Source: Streptomyces sparsogenes (GTDB lineage: Bacteria; Actinomycetota; Actinomycetes; Streptomycetales; Streptomycetaceae). Taken from it: DNA of 64,000 nt. The notes under the pieces were generated by a model. That model searched no databases and was not told the DNA's origin. It saw only the letters and a list, made by a program, of their open reading frames with translations. The stretch lies in assembly GCF_001704635.1 (NCBI RefSeq), contig NZ_MAXF01000028.1, positions 29,257 to 93,256 of the forward strand, given 5' to 3'. Shown piece after piece: positions 18,138 through 27,209 of the stretch; position 1 is the stretch's first letter; every line of letters begins with the position of its first letter. A program made the position numbers and the translations under genes.

Positions 18138-19325
18138 ATGAGCGACAGCGACACCTCGAGCGGCGGGGGCGGCGGTCCTGAGCGGGTGCCGGGGCGTGAG
18201 CGGCGCCGGTTCCCGGGGATCTCCTCGCGCGCGTACGAACACCCGGCGGACCGCTCGGCGCTGGTCGCGCTGCGCAAGCTGACCGGCTTCGACACCGTCT
18301 TCAAGGCGCTGAGCGGGCTGCTGCCCGAGCGGAGCCTGCGGCTGCTCTACCTGTCCGACTCGGTGCGGGTGAGCGACCGGCAGTTCGCGCACCTCAACGA
18401 CATGCTGCGGGACGCCTGCTACATCCTGGACCTGGACAAGGTCCCCGCGATGTACGTCACCCAGGACCCCCGGCCGAACGCGATGTGCATCGGCATGGAC
18501 GAGCCGATCATCGTCATGACGACCGGCCTGGTCGAGCTGCTCGACGAGGAGGAGATGCGGGCGGTCGTCGGCCACGAGGTGGGCCACGCGCTGTCCGGGC
18601 ACTCGGTCTACCGCACGATCCTGCTGTTCCTGACGAACCTCGCGCTGAAGGTCGCCTGGATCCCGCTCGGCAATGTCGCGGTGATGGCCGTGGTGACGGC
18701 GCTGCGCGAGTGGTTCCGTAAGTCGGAGCTGTCGGCGGACCGCGCCGGGCTGCTGGTCGGCCAGGACCTGAGGGCGTCGATGCGGGGGCTGATGAAGCTC
18801 GCGGGCGGCCACCACCTGCACGAGATGAACGTGGACGCCTTCCTGGAGCAGGCCGAGGAGTACGAGGCCGGGGGCGATCTGCGGGACTCCGTCCTCAAGA
18901 TCCTTAACATGCTGCCGCGCAGCCACCCGTTCACCACCGTGCGCGCCGCCGAGCTGAAGAGGTGGGCCGCCGGCCGCGACTACCAGCGGATCATGGACGG
19001 TCACTACCCACGGCGCGACGAGGACAGGAACACCTCGGTCAGCGACTCCTTCCGGGAGTCGGCGAACCACTACGCGGAGTCGGTGCGCGCCGGCAAGGAC
19101 CCGCTGATGGCGTTCGTGCGGGATGTGGCGGGCGGCGCGGGGGACCTGGGCAGCAAGCTGCGCGAGAAGTTCACCGGCGGGGGCGGCGCCGCGCCGTCCG
19201 ACAGGGCCCGGGAGAAGTCCCAGTCCCAGGAGAAGTCACAGGAGAAGTCACAGGAGAAGCCCCGGGGAACGTCCCAGGACCCGTCCCAGCCGCCCCAGGG
19301 CGGCCCCGAGCCGGACCTTCCGTAA
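18138..19325 (+). CDS. M48-family zinc metalloprotease
   Basis: A 395-residue protein with the gluzincin motif HEVGH in [13 protein letters not shown] near residue 145 and a downstream glutamate region around LSADRAG (about 197) that completes zinc binding. A hydrophobic segment ([16 protein letters not shown], about 160-185) follows the motif, as in membrane-associated HtpX/Oma1-like M48 enzymes. The C-terminal 60 residues are disordered, with a QEKSQEKSQ repeat. M48 proteases degrade or process membrane and envelope proteins; the substrate is unknown. It stands alone on the plus strand between minus-strand genes. Confidence 0.88.
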   Translation: MSDSDTSSGGGGGPERVPGRERRRFPGISSRAYEHPADRSALVALRKLTGFDTVFKALSGLLPERSLRLLYLSDSVRVSDRQFAHLNDMLRDACYILDLDKVPAMYVTQDPRPNAMCIGMDEPIIVMTTGLVELLDEEEMRAVVGHEVGHALSGHSVYRTILLFLTNLALKVAWIPLGNVAVMAVVTALREWFRKSELSADRAGLLVGQDLRASMRGLMKLAGGHHLHEMNVDAFLEQAEEYEAGGDLRDSVLKILNMLPRSHPFTTVRAAELKRWAAGRDYQRIMDGHYPRRDEDRNTSVSDSFRESANHYAESVRAGKDPLMAFVRDVAGGAGDLGSKLREKFTGGGGAAPSDRAREKSQSQEKSQEKSQEKPRGTSQDPSQPPQGGPEPDLP

Positions 19326-19349
19326 GTCCCGTAACGGATCGGGAAGCGG

Positions 19350-20429
19350 CTACGAGGGGGGCAGGTGGGGCAGGGCGGAGGGGGACAGCACGCCGCACAG
19401 GGATGCCTTGGGGCGGCCGATGCCGTACGGGTTGGTGCCGGGCGGCGCGTCGTCCTTGGTGCTCTGCCCGGCCAGCAGCGGCCGCAGATATCCGGCCGCG
19501 TTCGCGGCGCAGGCCTGCGGGCCGGCCAGCACGGAGGACTGCACCAGCTCCAGGTGGTGGTCGCGCAGGTCGACACGGTCGAAGCGGAACCGCGTCTCGC
19601 GCCGCACGGTGAACAGCGAGGCGTGGTCCGTGCCGCCCTCATGGGGCCGCCGCACGGCGTAGACGAAGGTGTGGTCGGCGGTGACCTCGAGGGTCGAGGC
19701 GTTCCGCTCGGTGGCCGTCAGGGTGCCGTGGACCCGTACGGCAGGCATGGCCAGCGCCACCTCGGCGGGGTTGAAGCGGGTCAGCCAGCCGGTGGCCGCG
19801 TACCGCCCGTCGTCGACCGGGTGTTCGAAGCTGCGGTCGAACTGGTCGAGTTGGTCGGGGTCGAGCAGCAGCCGCAGCGGCCGCACTTCGCCGCCGGTGA
19901 GCACGTCCGGGTCGAGGGCCGACTTGACGAGGTATTCCTTGGCGGTGGTGAGCGCGGCCATCACCTGGCTCTCGGAGAAGCTGTGGGTGCGCCGCACACC
20001 GGGCAGGGTGACGCCCTCGGCGCCGGTGGCGAAGGAACTGGCCGGGCTGTTCTCGAACAGGGCCGCGGGCTCCCCGCCGGGCACCTCGCCGCGCGGCGCC
20101 AGCGGCACCACGCTGCTGCGCAGCGGCTCGGCGGTCTGCGGCTGGGGGGTCTCGTAGGGGTGCCGTACGCCCATGTAGACGGCGACGGCGAAGGCGAGGG
20201 CGATCAGCAGCACCAGGACGACGGCCTGGCGCGAGGCCCCCGCCCGGGCCCAGGCGTGCCGGCTGCGCACCGCCCTGGCGTGTTCGCCCATGCGCTCCTG
20301 GGCGGAGAATTCCTGGAGCCGGGCAGCACGGACGAACGACTCGTCGAAAACGACGGAGCGATACTCGTCGTCGCCATCTCCCGGGACGCCCTCGGGGGTC
20401 CCCTCAGGAGGGTTTCCACGCCCGGTCAT
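19350..20429 (-). CDS. membrane protein with VVFDE motif and extracytoplasmic domain
   Basis: A 359-residue protein. A cytoplasmic N terminus carries YRSVVFDESFVRAARLQEF (about 23-41), then basic residues and one membrane helix (about 68-88, AVVLVLLIALAFAVAVYMG). About 270 extracytoplasmic residues follow, including two late cysteines (QACAANAAGYL and ASLCGVL), perhaps a disulfide. I know no catalytic family. The next gene upstream shares the VVFDE motif. The corresponding S. coelicolor genes (SCO2583/2584 by position) have been linked to the spore-wall complex; that link is from memory and by order only. Confidence 0.75.
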   Translation of the reverse strand: MTGRGNPPEGTPEGVPGDGDDEYRSVVFDESFVRAARLQEFSAQERMGEHARAVRSRHAWARAGASRQAVVLVLLIALAFAVAVYMGVRHPYETPQPQTAEPLRSSVVPLAPRGEVPGGEPAALFENSPASSFATGAEGVTLPGVRRTHSFSESQVMAALTTAKEYLVKSALDPDVLTGGEVRPLRLLLDPDQLDQFDRSFEHPVDDGRYAATGWLTRFNPAEVALAMPAVRVHGTLTATERNASTLEVTADHTFVYAVRRPHEGGTDHASLFTVRRETRFRFDRVDLRDHHLELVQSSVLAGPQACAANAAGYLRPLLAGQSTKDDAPPGTNPYGIGRPKASLCGVLSPSALPHLPPS

Positions 20430-20488
20430 ACCTCAAGAGTAGGTCGCGGGAGGCGCCGGTAAACGCGGTGATACTCCACAACTTCCGT

Positions 20489-21142
20489 TCACGGGGAGCT
20501 GTGCGCAGCCGAGGCCGCGGGCGCGTCAGAGCCGGCGGACACCGGGGGCACGGACGGAACGGCGCCCGGGCGCTCGGTGGGTGTGGCGTCGACACCGCTG
20601 GTGGCCGGTGGTGGGGCCGGGTCCTGGCGGTTGCCCGAGGCGCCGCGGTAGACGGCAGTGAAGGCCAGCGCGACCACCCCTATGCCCATCAGGACGGCCA
20701 GCAGCCAGGCCACGGGGCGGTGCCAGCGGGCATGACCCCGGTAGGGGCGCCCGGCGCTGCCGTACCGCCCGTATGGTCCGTACGGGCCATAGGGCCCGTC
20801 GGCGTCCCGGTCGGGGCCGTATCCGCCGGCCGGGTAGGTGTCGGCGTCGGCGTCATAGTGGTCGTATCCGAACTCGGCGTCGCCGTCGGGGCCGTAGCCG
20901 TCCTCGTAGAGCTCGTCCTCGGGCGGGACGCCCGCCCTGCGGCGGCGGGACGCCTCGGCCTCGGCGCGGGCCTGGGCGGCGGCCAGCATCCGCTCGATGG
21001 CGGTGGGTTCGTGGATCGCGGCGGACCGTACGAAGTCCTCGTCGAAGACCACGGCGGCGAACTCGTCGTTCGCTTCCCCGTGGCTGCGGTCGTCGGGCTC
21101 GTCACCGTCCGGGAACGGCTTGCCTCCCACGTCGTCCGGCAC
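20489..21142 (-). CDS. membrane protein with VVFDE motif, short extracytoplasmic tail
   Basis: About 217 residues if it starts at the GTG at 21140-21142; a TTG at 21169 is the alternative, and neither has a clear ribosome-binding site. The cytoplasmic part carries FAAVVFDEDFVRSAAIHE (about 28-45), closely matching the downstream neighbour, then a charged helix and a tyrosine-rich linker of GPYGPYG type. One membrane helix lies near 144-166 (WLLAVLMGIGVVALAF). The outer tail is short and disordered. It lacks the folded outer domain of the neighbour, so the pair probably shares a cytoplasmic partner. Confidence 0.7.
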   Translation of the reverse strand: MPDDVGGKPFPDGDEPDDRSHGEANDEFAAVVFDEDFVRSAAIHEPTAIERMLAAAQARAEAEASRRRRAGVPPEDELYEDGYGPDGDAEFGYDHYDADADTYPAGGYGPDRDADGPYGPYGPYGRYGSAGRPYRGHARWHRPVAWLLAVLMGIGVVALAFTAVYRGASGNRQDPAPPPATSGVDATPTERPGAVPSVPPVSAGSDAPAASAAHSSP

Positions 21143-21272
21143 CCATTCAGAGTAGACCTGCCGGGTCAATTTGGGCAGGGTGAAATGCTATTCGGGGGAA
21201 TGGCGGACGGGAGCGGACGGCGGAAACACCACCCGACCGGCGTACCCCCCGACCGACCGTCACATCCCCCGA

Positions 21273-21370
21273 ACGGGTGACACCGGACGGGGGACTCCAA
21301 ACGGGTGACGTCGGACGGGTGACGTCGGGCGGGTGACGTCGGGCGGGTCATGCCGGACGGGGGACCCCGC
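21273..21370. repeat. 14-bp tandem repeat, seven units, abutting the proA stop
   Basis: Seven consecutive 14-bp units of (A/G)CGGGTGACGTCGG type occupy 21273-21370. Units 3 and 4 are identical, unit 5 differs by one base, and units 1, 2, 6 and 7 are more decayed. The array ends at the proA stop codon. Intact units contain the palindrome GACGTC. Confidence 0.9.
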
Positions 21371-22669
21371 TCAGCGGATGTGGCCGTCCCCGGTGAGGAT
21401 GTACTTGGTGGAGGTCAGCTCGGGCAGGCCCATCGGGCCGCGCGCGTGCAGCTTCTGCGTGGAGATGCCGATCTCGGCGCCAAAGCCGAACTGGCCGCCG
21501 TCCGTGAACCGGGTGGAGGCGTTGACCGCGACCGTCGTCGAGTCCACCAGCTGGGTGAAGCGGCGGGCGGCCGCCTGGGAGGTGGTGACGATCGCCTCGG
21601 TGTGGCCGGAGGACCACAGCCGGATGTGGGCCACCGCGGCGTCCAGGGAGTCCACGACCGCGGCCGCGATGTCGTACGAGAGGTACTCGGTCTCCCAGTC
21701 GTCCACGACCGCCGGGACCACCGTGGCCTTGGAGCCCTCCGACAGGGCCAGCACCCGCTCGTCGGCGTGCACCGTGACCCCGGCCTCGGCCAGCGCGTCC
21801 AGCGCGCGCGGCAGGAACACCGGCGCGATGTCCTGGTGCACCAGCAGCGTCTCCGCGGCGTTGCACACGCTGGGCCGCTGCGCCTTGGAGTTCACCAGGA
21901 TCTCGACGGCCATGTCGAGGTCCGCCTGCGCGTCAACGTACACATGGCAGTTGCCGGTGCCGGTCTCGATCACCGGGACCGTCGACTCCTGGACGACGGT
22001 ACGGATCAGTGAGGCGCCTCCGCGCGGGATCAGCACGTCGACCAGGCCGCGGGCGCGCATCAGCTCGGCCACCGACTCCCGGCTCTCGCCCGGCACCAAC
22101 TGCACCGCGTCGGCGGGCAGTCCGGCCCCGCCGACGGCGTCGCGCAGGACCTTCACCAGCGCGGTGTTGGACTGGTACGCGGAGGACGAGCCGCGCAGCA
22201 GGACCGCGTTGCCCGACTTCAGGCACAGCGCGGCGGCGTCCACCGTCACGTTCGGCCGGGCCTCGTAGATGATGCCGACGACGCCGAGCGGCACCCGCAC
22301 CTGGCGCAGGTCGATCCCATTGGGCAGGGTCGAGCCGCGCACCACCTCGCCGACCGGGTCGGGCAGCGCGACCACGTCCCGCACGTCCGAGGCGATGGCC
22401 CGCACCCGCTCGGGGGTGAGGGTGAGGCGGTCGACGATCGCCTCGCTGGTGCCGGCCTCGCGGGCCCGCGCCACGTCGAGCGCGTTGGCCTCGACGATCT
22501 CCTTGGTCCGCACCTCGAGCGCGTCGGCCATCGCGAGCAGCGCGTCGTCCTTGACGGCGCGCGGCAGCGGGGCGAGGTCGGCGGCCGCGGCCCGGGCCCG
22601 GTAGGCGGCCTGGAGGACCGGCGACTTCGGCCAGGGGTCGGTGAGGGGCGAGGTGGGTGCGCTGCTCAT
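21371..22669 (-). CDS. proA: gamma-glutamyl phosphate reductase
   Basis: A 432-residue enzyme from the ATG at 22667-22669 that reduces gamma-glutamyl phosphate to the semialdehyde with NADPH, the second step of proline synthesis. The aldehyde-dehydrogenase-fold catalytic cysteine is in [14 protein letters not shown] near residue 270. [21 protein letters not shown] and the ending [17 protein letters not shown] are typical of ProA. The proB kinase gene lies upstream on the same strand, separated by one conserved hypothetical gene, so the proline genes form an interrupted cluster. Confidence 0.96.
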   Translation of the reverse strand: MSSAPTSPLTDPWPKSPVLQAAYRARAAAADLAPLPRAVKDDALLAMADALEVRTKEIVEANALDVARAREAGTSEAIVDRLTLTPERVRAIASDVRDVVALPDPVGEVVRGSTLPNGIDLRQVRVPLGVVGIIYEARPNVTVDAAALCLKSGNAVLLRGSSSAYQSNTALVKVLRDAVGGAGLPADAVQLVPGESRESVAELMRARGLVDVLIPRGGASLIRTVVQESTVPVIETGTGNCHVYVDAQADLDMAVEILVNSKAQRPSVCNAAETLLVHQDIAPVFLPRALDALAEAGVTVHADERVLALSEGSKATVVPAVVDDWETEYLSYDIAAAVVDSLDAAVAHIRLWSSGHTEAIVTTSQAAARRFTQLVDSTTVAVNASTRFTDGGQFGFGAEIGISTQKLHARGPMGLPELTSTKYILTGDGHIR

Positions 22670-22752
22670 GGACTGAAGCCTACTGAGCGCCCGGCCGTAT
22701 GCCCCGCGTCGTTTCGCCTTTCGAGACGGAATTCTCACCTATCAGTACAGGC

Positions 22753-22797
22753 GCGGTCAGTACGGGTGCGGCCAGTGCGGCTGCGGTCAGTACGGGT
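22753..22797. repeat. 15-bp tandem repeat, three units, spanning a stop codon
   Basis: Units GCGGTCAGTACGGGT, GCGGCCAGTGCGGCT and GCGGTCAGTACGGGT run in tandem from 22753 to 22797. The TGA of the minus-strand gene ending at 22787 lies inside the third unit, and the other copies lie beyond it. Confidence 0.85.
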
Positions 22798-23245
22798 GCA
22801 CCCCCACCGGGGAGGCGGGCGGCGGGCCGTACCCCTCCGCGACCCGCTGGTGGTACGTGTCGCGGTCGATGACCTCGAGCCCGACGATCTCCCAGGGCGG
22901 CAGCTTGGCCGTGGCCCGGTGCTCGCCCCACAGCCGCAGCGCGACCGCCGCCGCGTCGTGCAGGTCCCGGGCCTCTTCCCAGTAGCGGATCTCGGCGTGG
23001 TCGTTGGCATAGCGGCTGGTCAGCAGGAACGGATGGTCCTGGGCCAGCCGCTCGAGCGCCTGCCGGACGTCCCTGAGCGGCGCCTCGGCCCCCGACAGAC
23101 TGAGGGTGACATGCCACAGCCGGCCGGCCTCGGCGGGCGCGCCCACCGCGTCCGGCGCCCCCACGGGCCCGGCGCCGGCGGTCCCGACACTGGTCAGGGT
23201 GCGTGCCGCCGCGTGGGGCGGCGCCCCCGAGCGCCCTCGTCTCAC
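22787..23245 (-). CDS. conserved hypothetical protein between proA and proB
   Basis: About 152 residues from the GTG at 23243-23245, chosen because AGGAGG lies six bases upstream. After a disordered start rich in Ala and Gly, a folded part (about 40-140) contains LWHVTLSLSGAEAPLRDVRQALERL, FLLTSRYANDHAEIRYWEEA and LPPWEIVGLEVIDRDTYHQR. The alternating strands and helices suggest a small alpha/beta sandwich. I do not recognise a characterised family. It lies between proB and proA on the same strand and may be co-transcribed with them. Confidence 0.8.
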   Translation of the reverse strand: MRRGRSGAPPHAAARTLTSVGTAGAGPVGAPDAVGAPAEAGRLWHVTLSLSGAEAPLRDVRQALERLAQDHPFLLTSRYANDHAEIRYWEEARDLHDAAAVALRLWGEHRATAKLPPWEIVGLEVIDRDTYHQRVAEGYGPPPASPVGVHPY

Positions 23246-23457
23246 CGGCGGCCTCCTGTTGCTCGCTGCTCCGCTCACGCACCGGGCGGAGCCGTGGTTC
23301 TCCTGCGGTTACCCGCGGTTCGGTGTACGGGCCCGCTGCCGGTGCGACCCCGTGCAACAAAGTTGACCAGCCCACGGGAGGCCGCGGGGCGGTTTTCCGG
23401 AAGCTCTCCGTTGAATGAACGGACTTGTCGGATTTTCTCTCCCCTGAGTGACGCCCG

Positions 23458-24615
23458 TCACGGGTGCAATACGACCAGGTCGTCGCGGTGCACGACCTCG
23501 CGCTCGTAGGCGGGGCCCAGCTCCCGGGCCAGCTCACGGGTCGACCGCCCGATGAGCCGCGGGATCTCCTTGGCGTCGAAGTTGACCAGCCCACGGGCGA
23601 CGGCCCGCCCCTCGGTGTCGCGCAGCTCGACCGGGTCCCCGGCGGTGAACTCGCCCTCCACGGCGGAGATGCCGGCCGGCAGCAGCGAGGTGCGGCGCTC
23701 CACCACGGCCCGCACCGCCCCGTCGTCCAGGGTGAGCGCCCCGCGCGGGGCGGAGGCGTGGGCCAGCCACAGCAGCCGGTCGGCGGAGCGGCGGCCGGTG
23801 CGGTGGAAGTAGGTGCCGGTGGGGCGGCCCAGCAGGGCGTCACCGGCCCGGCTGGCGGAGGTGAGCACCACCGGGACGCCGGCCGCGGCCGCGATGCGGG
23901 CGGCCTCGACCTTGGTGACCATGCCGCCGGTGCCCACCCCGGAGCGGCCCGCGCTGCCGATCGAGACCCCGTCCAGGTCCTTGGGGCCGGTGACCTCGGC
24001 GATCCGGGAGGCGCCGGGGGTCCTGGGGTCCCCGTCGTAGAGGCCGTCCACGTCGGAGAGCAGCACCAGCAGGTCGGCCCGCACCAGGTGGGCGACCAGG
24101 GCGGCGAGCCGGTCGTTGTCGCCGAAGCGGATCTCGTCCGTGGCCACCGTGTCGTTCTCGTTGACGATCGGCACCGCGCCCATGGCCAGCAGCTGGTCCA
24201 GCGTGCGGGTGGCGTTGCGGTAGTGGGCGCGGCGGCTGGTGTCGTCGGTGGTGAGCAGCACCTGGCCGACCCGGCGCCCGTAGCGGGCGAAGGAGGCGGT
24301 GTAGCGGGCCACCAGGAGGCCCTGGCCGACGCTGGCGGCGGCCTGCTGGCGGGCCAGGTCGCGGGGGCGCTTCTCCAGGCCCAGCGGCGCCAGGCCCGCG
24401 GCGATGGCGCCGGAGGAGACCAGGACTATCTCCTTGCCCTCCGCGTCGCCGGCGCCCTCCAGGAACTTGGCCAGGACGTCGACCAGCGCGTCGACCCGGT
24501 CGGCGTCCAGGCCCCCCGCCGCGGTGGTGAGGGAGGACGAGCCGACCTTGACCACGATCCTGCGGGCCGCGACCACCTCGTCCCGTACCGCCGCCGCCCC
24601 ATCCCGCTCGCTCAC
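23458..24615 (-). CDS. proB: glutamate 5-kinase
   Basis: A 385-residue enzyme that phosphorylates glutamate with ATP, the first and usually proline-inhibited step of proline synthesis. The amino-acid-kinase domain (about 20-265) starts with IVVKVGSSSLT and contains VPIVNENDTVA and GTGGMVTKVEAA. The C-terminal PUA domain (about 290-375) follows. Length and two-domain layout match the long bacterial form. The GTG start is preceded by GAGGAG. The gene is divergent from the TagF-like gene. Confidence 0.96.
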   Translation of the reverse strand: MSERDGAAAVRDEVVAARRIVVKVGSSSLTTAAGGLDADRVDALVDVLAKFLEGAGDAEGKEIVLVSSGAIAAGLAPLGLEKRPRDLARQQAAASVGQGLLVARYTASFARYGRRVGQVLLTTDDTSRRAHYRNATRTLDQLLAMGAVPIVNENDTVATDEIRFGDNDRLAALVAHLVRADLLVLLSDVDGLYDGDPRTPGASRIAEVTGPKDLDGVSIGSAGRSGVGTGGMVTKVEAARIAAAAGVPVVLTSASRAGDALLGRPTGTYFHRTGRRSADRLLWLAHASAPRGALTLDDGAVRAVVERRTSLLPAGISAVEGEFTAGDPVELRDTEGRAVARGLVNFDAKEIPRLIGRSTRELARELGPAYEREVVHRDDLVVLHP

Positions 24616-24926
24616 GCCGCTCCTCTGCTCGTCATCAGCTCGTCCACGCCCCGATGAGCGCTTGCCCTACACACTCATCATGACAAGCGGGCAATCTACG
24701 TCAGTCACGGCATCTCACGCCCGAGCGTTTCAGCCCCCGGACGCGTCCCGCGCCGGCGCCGCGGGGCCCGGCACAGGCCGCGTGGGGCCCCGGGCGGCTC
24801 CTTTGGACCCGATTCGGGGCGGTTGGCGCGGGCGCGGATTGTCACCGGACCTGACGGCGGCATACGGTCAGGGATCCTCCATAGTTAGTTGTTAGTTCCT
24901 CCGTTCTCCTGCCAGGAGCCCAACCC
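24616..24926. promoter_or_regulatory. divergent promoter region of proB and the TagF-like gene
   Basis: This 311-bp gap carries no convincing gene. Near the plus-strand start it has an unusually AT-rich stretch, TAGTTAGTTGTTAGTT at about 24883-24898, with repeated TTAGTT, which may include a -10 box for the TagF-like gene. On the proB side TTGCCC with TGTAGG 17 bases later is a weak promoter candidate. Confidence 0.4.
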
Positions 24927-27038
24927 GTGCCCTCTGCCGGAATCGCCCCCCGCCGGGCCGTACAGCTGGCGGCGCTGCTCGCGATGCTGGTGTTCTTCAC
25001 CACACAGCTCATCGGCGCCGTCCTCCCGAACGTGCCCCTCCTCATCGCCGCGTCGGCGGGTGGCCTCGCGCTCGATCTGTATCTCCAGCACCAGCAACCG
25101 GGACTGCTGTCGCTGCTGAGCAAGGTCCGCTTCGACGTCACGGTGCGCCAGCTGTTCCGGGACATGCTCATCGTGGTGGGCCTGCTGCGCATAGAGGGCA
25201 TCGACCCGCTGCACGAGCAGGCGCCGCTCACCGTCGGGCTGCTGCTCTTCTACGTGACGCACTTCGCCTGCCAGGCGGTGGCCGTCCTGGTCCGCCGCCG
25301 CCGCCAGCTGCCGTTCGTCACCCGCAACATCGACACCTCGGCGCTGCGGCTGAGCGACGCCCCGCCGCGGCTGTTCGCCCGCCAGCACGGCCGCCGGCTG
25401 CTGCGCCTGTCCGCCCCGATCACCGCGGGTCTGCTGGTCACCGCGGGCACCACGAACGGCTGGTGGGGCGGGATCGGCGTGGCCGTCGGCCTGCTGGTCG
25501 CCGTCGTCGGCACCGTCCACCTGGGCACCTGGCTGCTGCCGGGCAAGCGTGTGGTGAGCGAGGCCAAGGCGCTGGAGTGGCTGGACAAGTGGCTGGCCGA
25601 GTACCGGCCGACCGTGGGCATGTACTTCTCCGGCGGCACCACCTCGGCGTACCAGGCGAACATGTGGCTCTCCACGCTCGCCGCGCTCGAGGGCAACCCG
25701 ATCATCGTGCTCCGCGAGCGCTTCATGGTGCAGAAGATCGACGCGACGGACGTGCCGATCGTGTGCCTGCCGAAGGTCGCGCACCTGATGCGGCTGGAGC
25801 ACTCCACGCTCAAGGTGCTGCTGCACCCGGCGAACTCCGGCAAGACCTCGCAGGTGCTGCGCATCCCGTCGATCAAGCACGCCTTCATCAACCACGGCGA
25901 GAGCGACAAGCTCTCCAGCTGCAACCCGTACGCCAAGGCGTACGACGAGGTGTGGGTCGCGGGACCGGCGGCGCGGGAGCGCTACCAGCTCGCCGACATC
26001 GGCGTCGAGGACAAGGACGTCGTCGAGGTCGGCCGCCCGCAGCTGGCCCCGATCCGCCCCTACGCGGCCGCGTCCACCGGCGCGCTCGGCGGCGCGGGCG
26101 GGGAAGACTTCACCACCGTGCTGTACGCGCCGACCTGGGAGGGCTGGGACGGCAACCCGGGCAACACCTCGGTCATCCTGGCGGGCGAGAACATCGTCCG
26201 CGAGCTGCTCGCCGACCCCAAGGTGCGGCTCCTGTACAAGCCGCACCCGATGACCGGCTCGGTCGACCCGCGCGCCGGCCGCGCCGACGAGCGCATCAGG
26301 GCGATGATCACCGAGGCGAACACCAAGCGCGGGGGCGCCCGGCCCGGCGCGGAGGCCGCCGCCGAGCTGGCCCGACGCACCGAGGAGCTCAACCGCCTCA
26401 CCAGCACCTCCTTCCGCGCCAGCGCGGATGAAATCGAGCGCATGAAGCTCCAGGGCGCCCCGGACGGGGACCGCGCCGCGGCGGTCACGGCGGCCATCAC
26501 GGCCTGGGAGAACGCCTACTGGGCGTCGATCCCGGTGTGGGAGCACCAGATCATCACCGGCCCGCGGCCGGCCCTGTTCGCCTGCTTCAACCAGTCGGAC
26601 CTGCTGATCAGCGATGTCTCCAGCGTGGTCTCGGACTATCTGACCAGCGAGAAGCCGTACGCGGTGGCGAACACCAGCGGTCTGTCCGAGGCCGAGTTCA
26701 AGGCGGGCTTCCCGACGGTGCGCGCCGCGACCATCCTCACCCCGGACGCCCACGGCGTCCCCGCCCTCCTCGAAGCGGTCCGCGACCCGGAGAAGGACAC
26801 GAACGTGGCCGCCCGCGCCGAGCTGAAGGTGCACCTGCTCGGCCCGTCCGACCCGCCGTCGCTGGTGCGCTTCGACCGGGCCGCCCAGGCCCTGTGCGCC
26901 AAGGCCGACGCCCGCCGGGCCCGGATGGCCACCCGCCTGTCGGACGAGATCCCCGCGCAGCGCGAGGCCAGGGACGCCGCCGAGGAGGCGGAGCTGGAGG
27001 CCGGCTCGCCCGAGACGGAGGAGACGGCGGCGGTCTGA
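24927..27038 (+). CDS. membrane-fused CDP-glycerol glycerophosphotransferase-like (TagF-like) enzyme
   Basis: A 703-residue protein from a GTG with AGGAG nine bases upstream. The N-terminal 190 residues hold several membrane helices (for example AALLAMLVFFTTQLIGAVL and ITAGLLVTAGT). The rest is a TagB/TagF-type transferase with YAPTWEGW near 405, YKPHPMTG near 440 and the ISDVSSVVSDYL signature near 557. An insertion at about 465-530 and an acidic tail are present. Such enzymes add glycerol- or polyol-phosphate units to wall teichoic-type polymers. The membrane half replaces the usual peripheral attachment. By order it corresponds to the wall-polymer genes near SCO2590. Confidence 0.85.
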   Translation: MPSAGIAPRRAVQLAALLAMLVFFTTQLIGAVLPNVPLLIAASAGGLALDLYLQHQQPGLLSLLSKVRFDVTVRQLFRDMLIVVGLLRIEGIDPLHEQAPLTVGLLLFYVTHFACQAVAVLVRRRRQLPFVTRNIDTSALRLSDAPPRLFARQHGRRLLRLSAPITAGLLVTAGTTNGWWGGIGVAVGLLVAVVGTVHLGTWLLPGKRVVSEAKALEWLDKWLAEYRPTVGMYFSGGTTSAYQANMWLSTLAALEGNPIIVLRERFMVQKIDATDVPIVCLPKVAHLMRLEHSTLKVLLHPANSGKTSQVLRIPSIKHAFINHGESDKLSSCNPYAKAYDEVWVAGPAARERYQLADIGVEDKDVVEVGRPQLAPIRPYAAASTGALGGAGGEDFTTVLYAPTWEGWDGNPGNTSVILAGENIVRELLADPKVRLLYKPHPMTGSVDPRAGRADERIRAMITEANTKRGGARPGAEAAAELARRTEELNRLTSTSFRASADEIERMKLQGAPDGDRAAAVTAAITAWENAYWASIPVWEHQIITGPRPALFACFNQSDLLISDVSSVVSDYLTSEKPYAVANTSGLSEAEFKAGFPTVRAATILTPDAHGVPALLEAVRDPEKDTNVAARAELKVHLLGPSDPPSLVRFDRAAQALCAKADARRARMATRLSDEIPAQREARDAAEEAELEAGSPETEETAAV

Positions 27039-27066
27039 GGACCGCGGCTCTACGCACCACCCCCAC

Positions 27067-27094
27067 GGGCCCTGGGAGTTCGCTCCCGGGGCCC
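27067..27094. terminator. bidirectional terminator between the TagF-like gene and obgE
   Basis: A 12-bp stem GGGCCCTGGGAG/CTCCCGGGGCCC (one G-T pair) with a stable TTCG tetraloop, 28 bp past the plus-strand stop and between converging genes. Confidence 0.85.
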
Positions 27095-27130
27095 TTGGCG
27101 TACGTTGCGCCCAGTGTCCGCCCTTGCCTT

Positions 27131-27162
27131 TCTTCGAACGAGCCCGTCTTCGAACGAACCCG
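27131..27162. repeat. 16-bp direct repeat, two units
   Basis: TCTTCGAACGAGCCCG and TCTTCGAACGAACCCG lie in tandem, differing at one base. They sit in the convergent gap, past the terminator and 48 bp from the obgE stop. Confidence 0.85.
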
Positions 27163-27209
27163 GCGGGACGCGGTACGCGCGCGGGTCACGCGCCGCGCGG
27201 CTTACGCGG

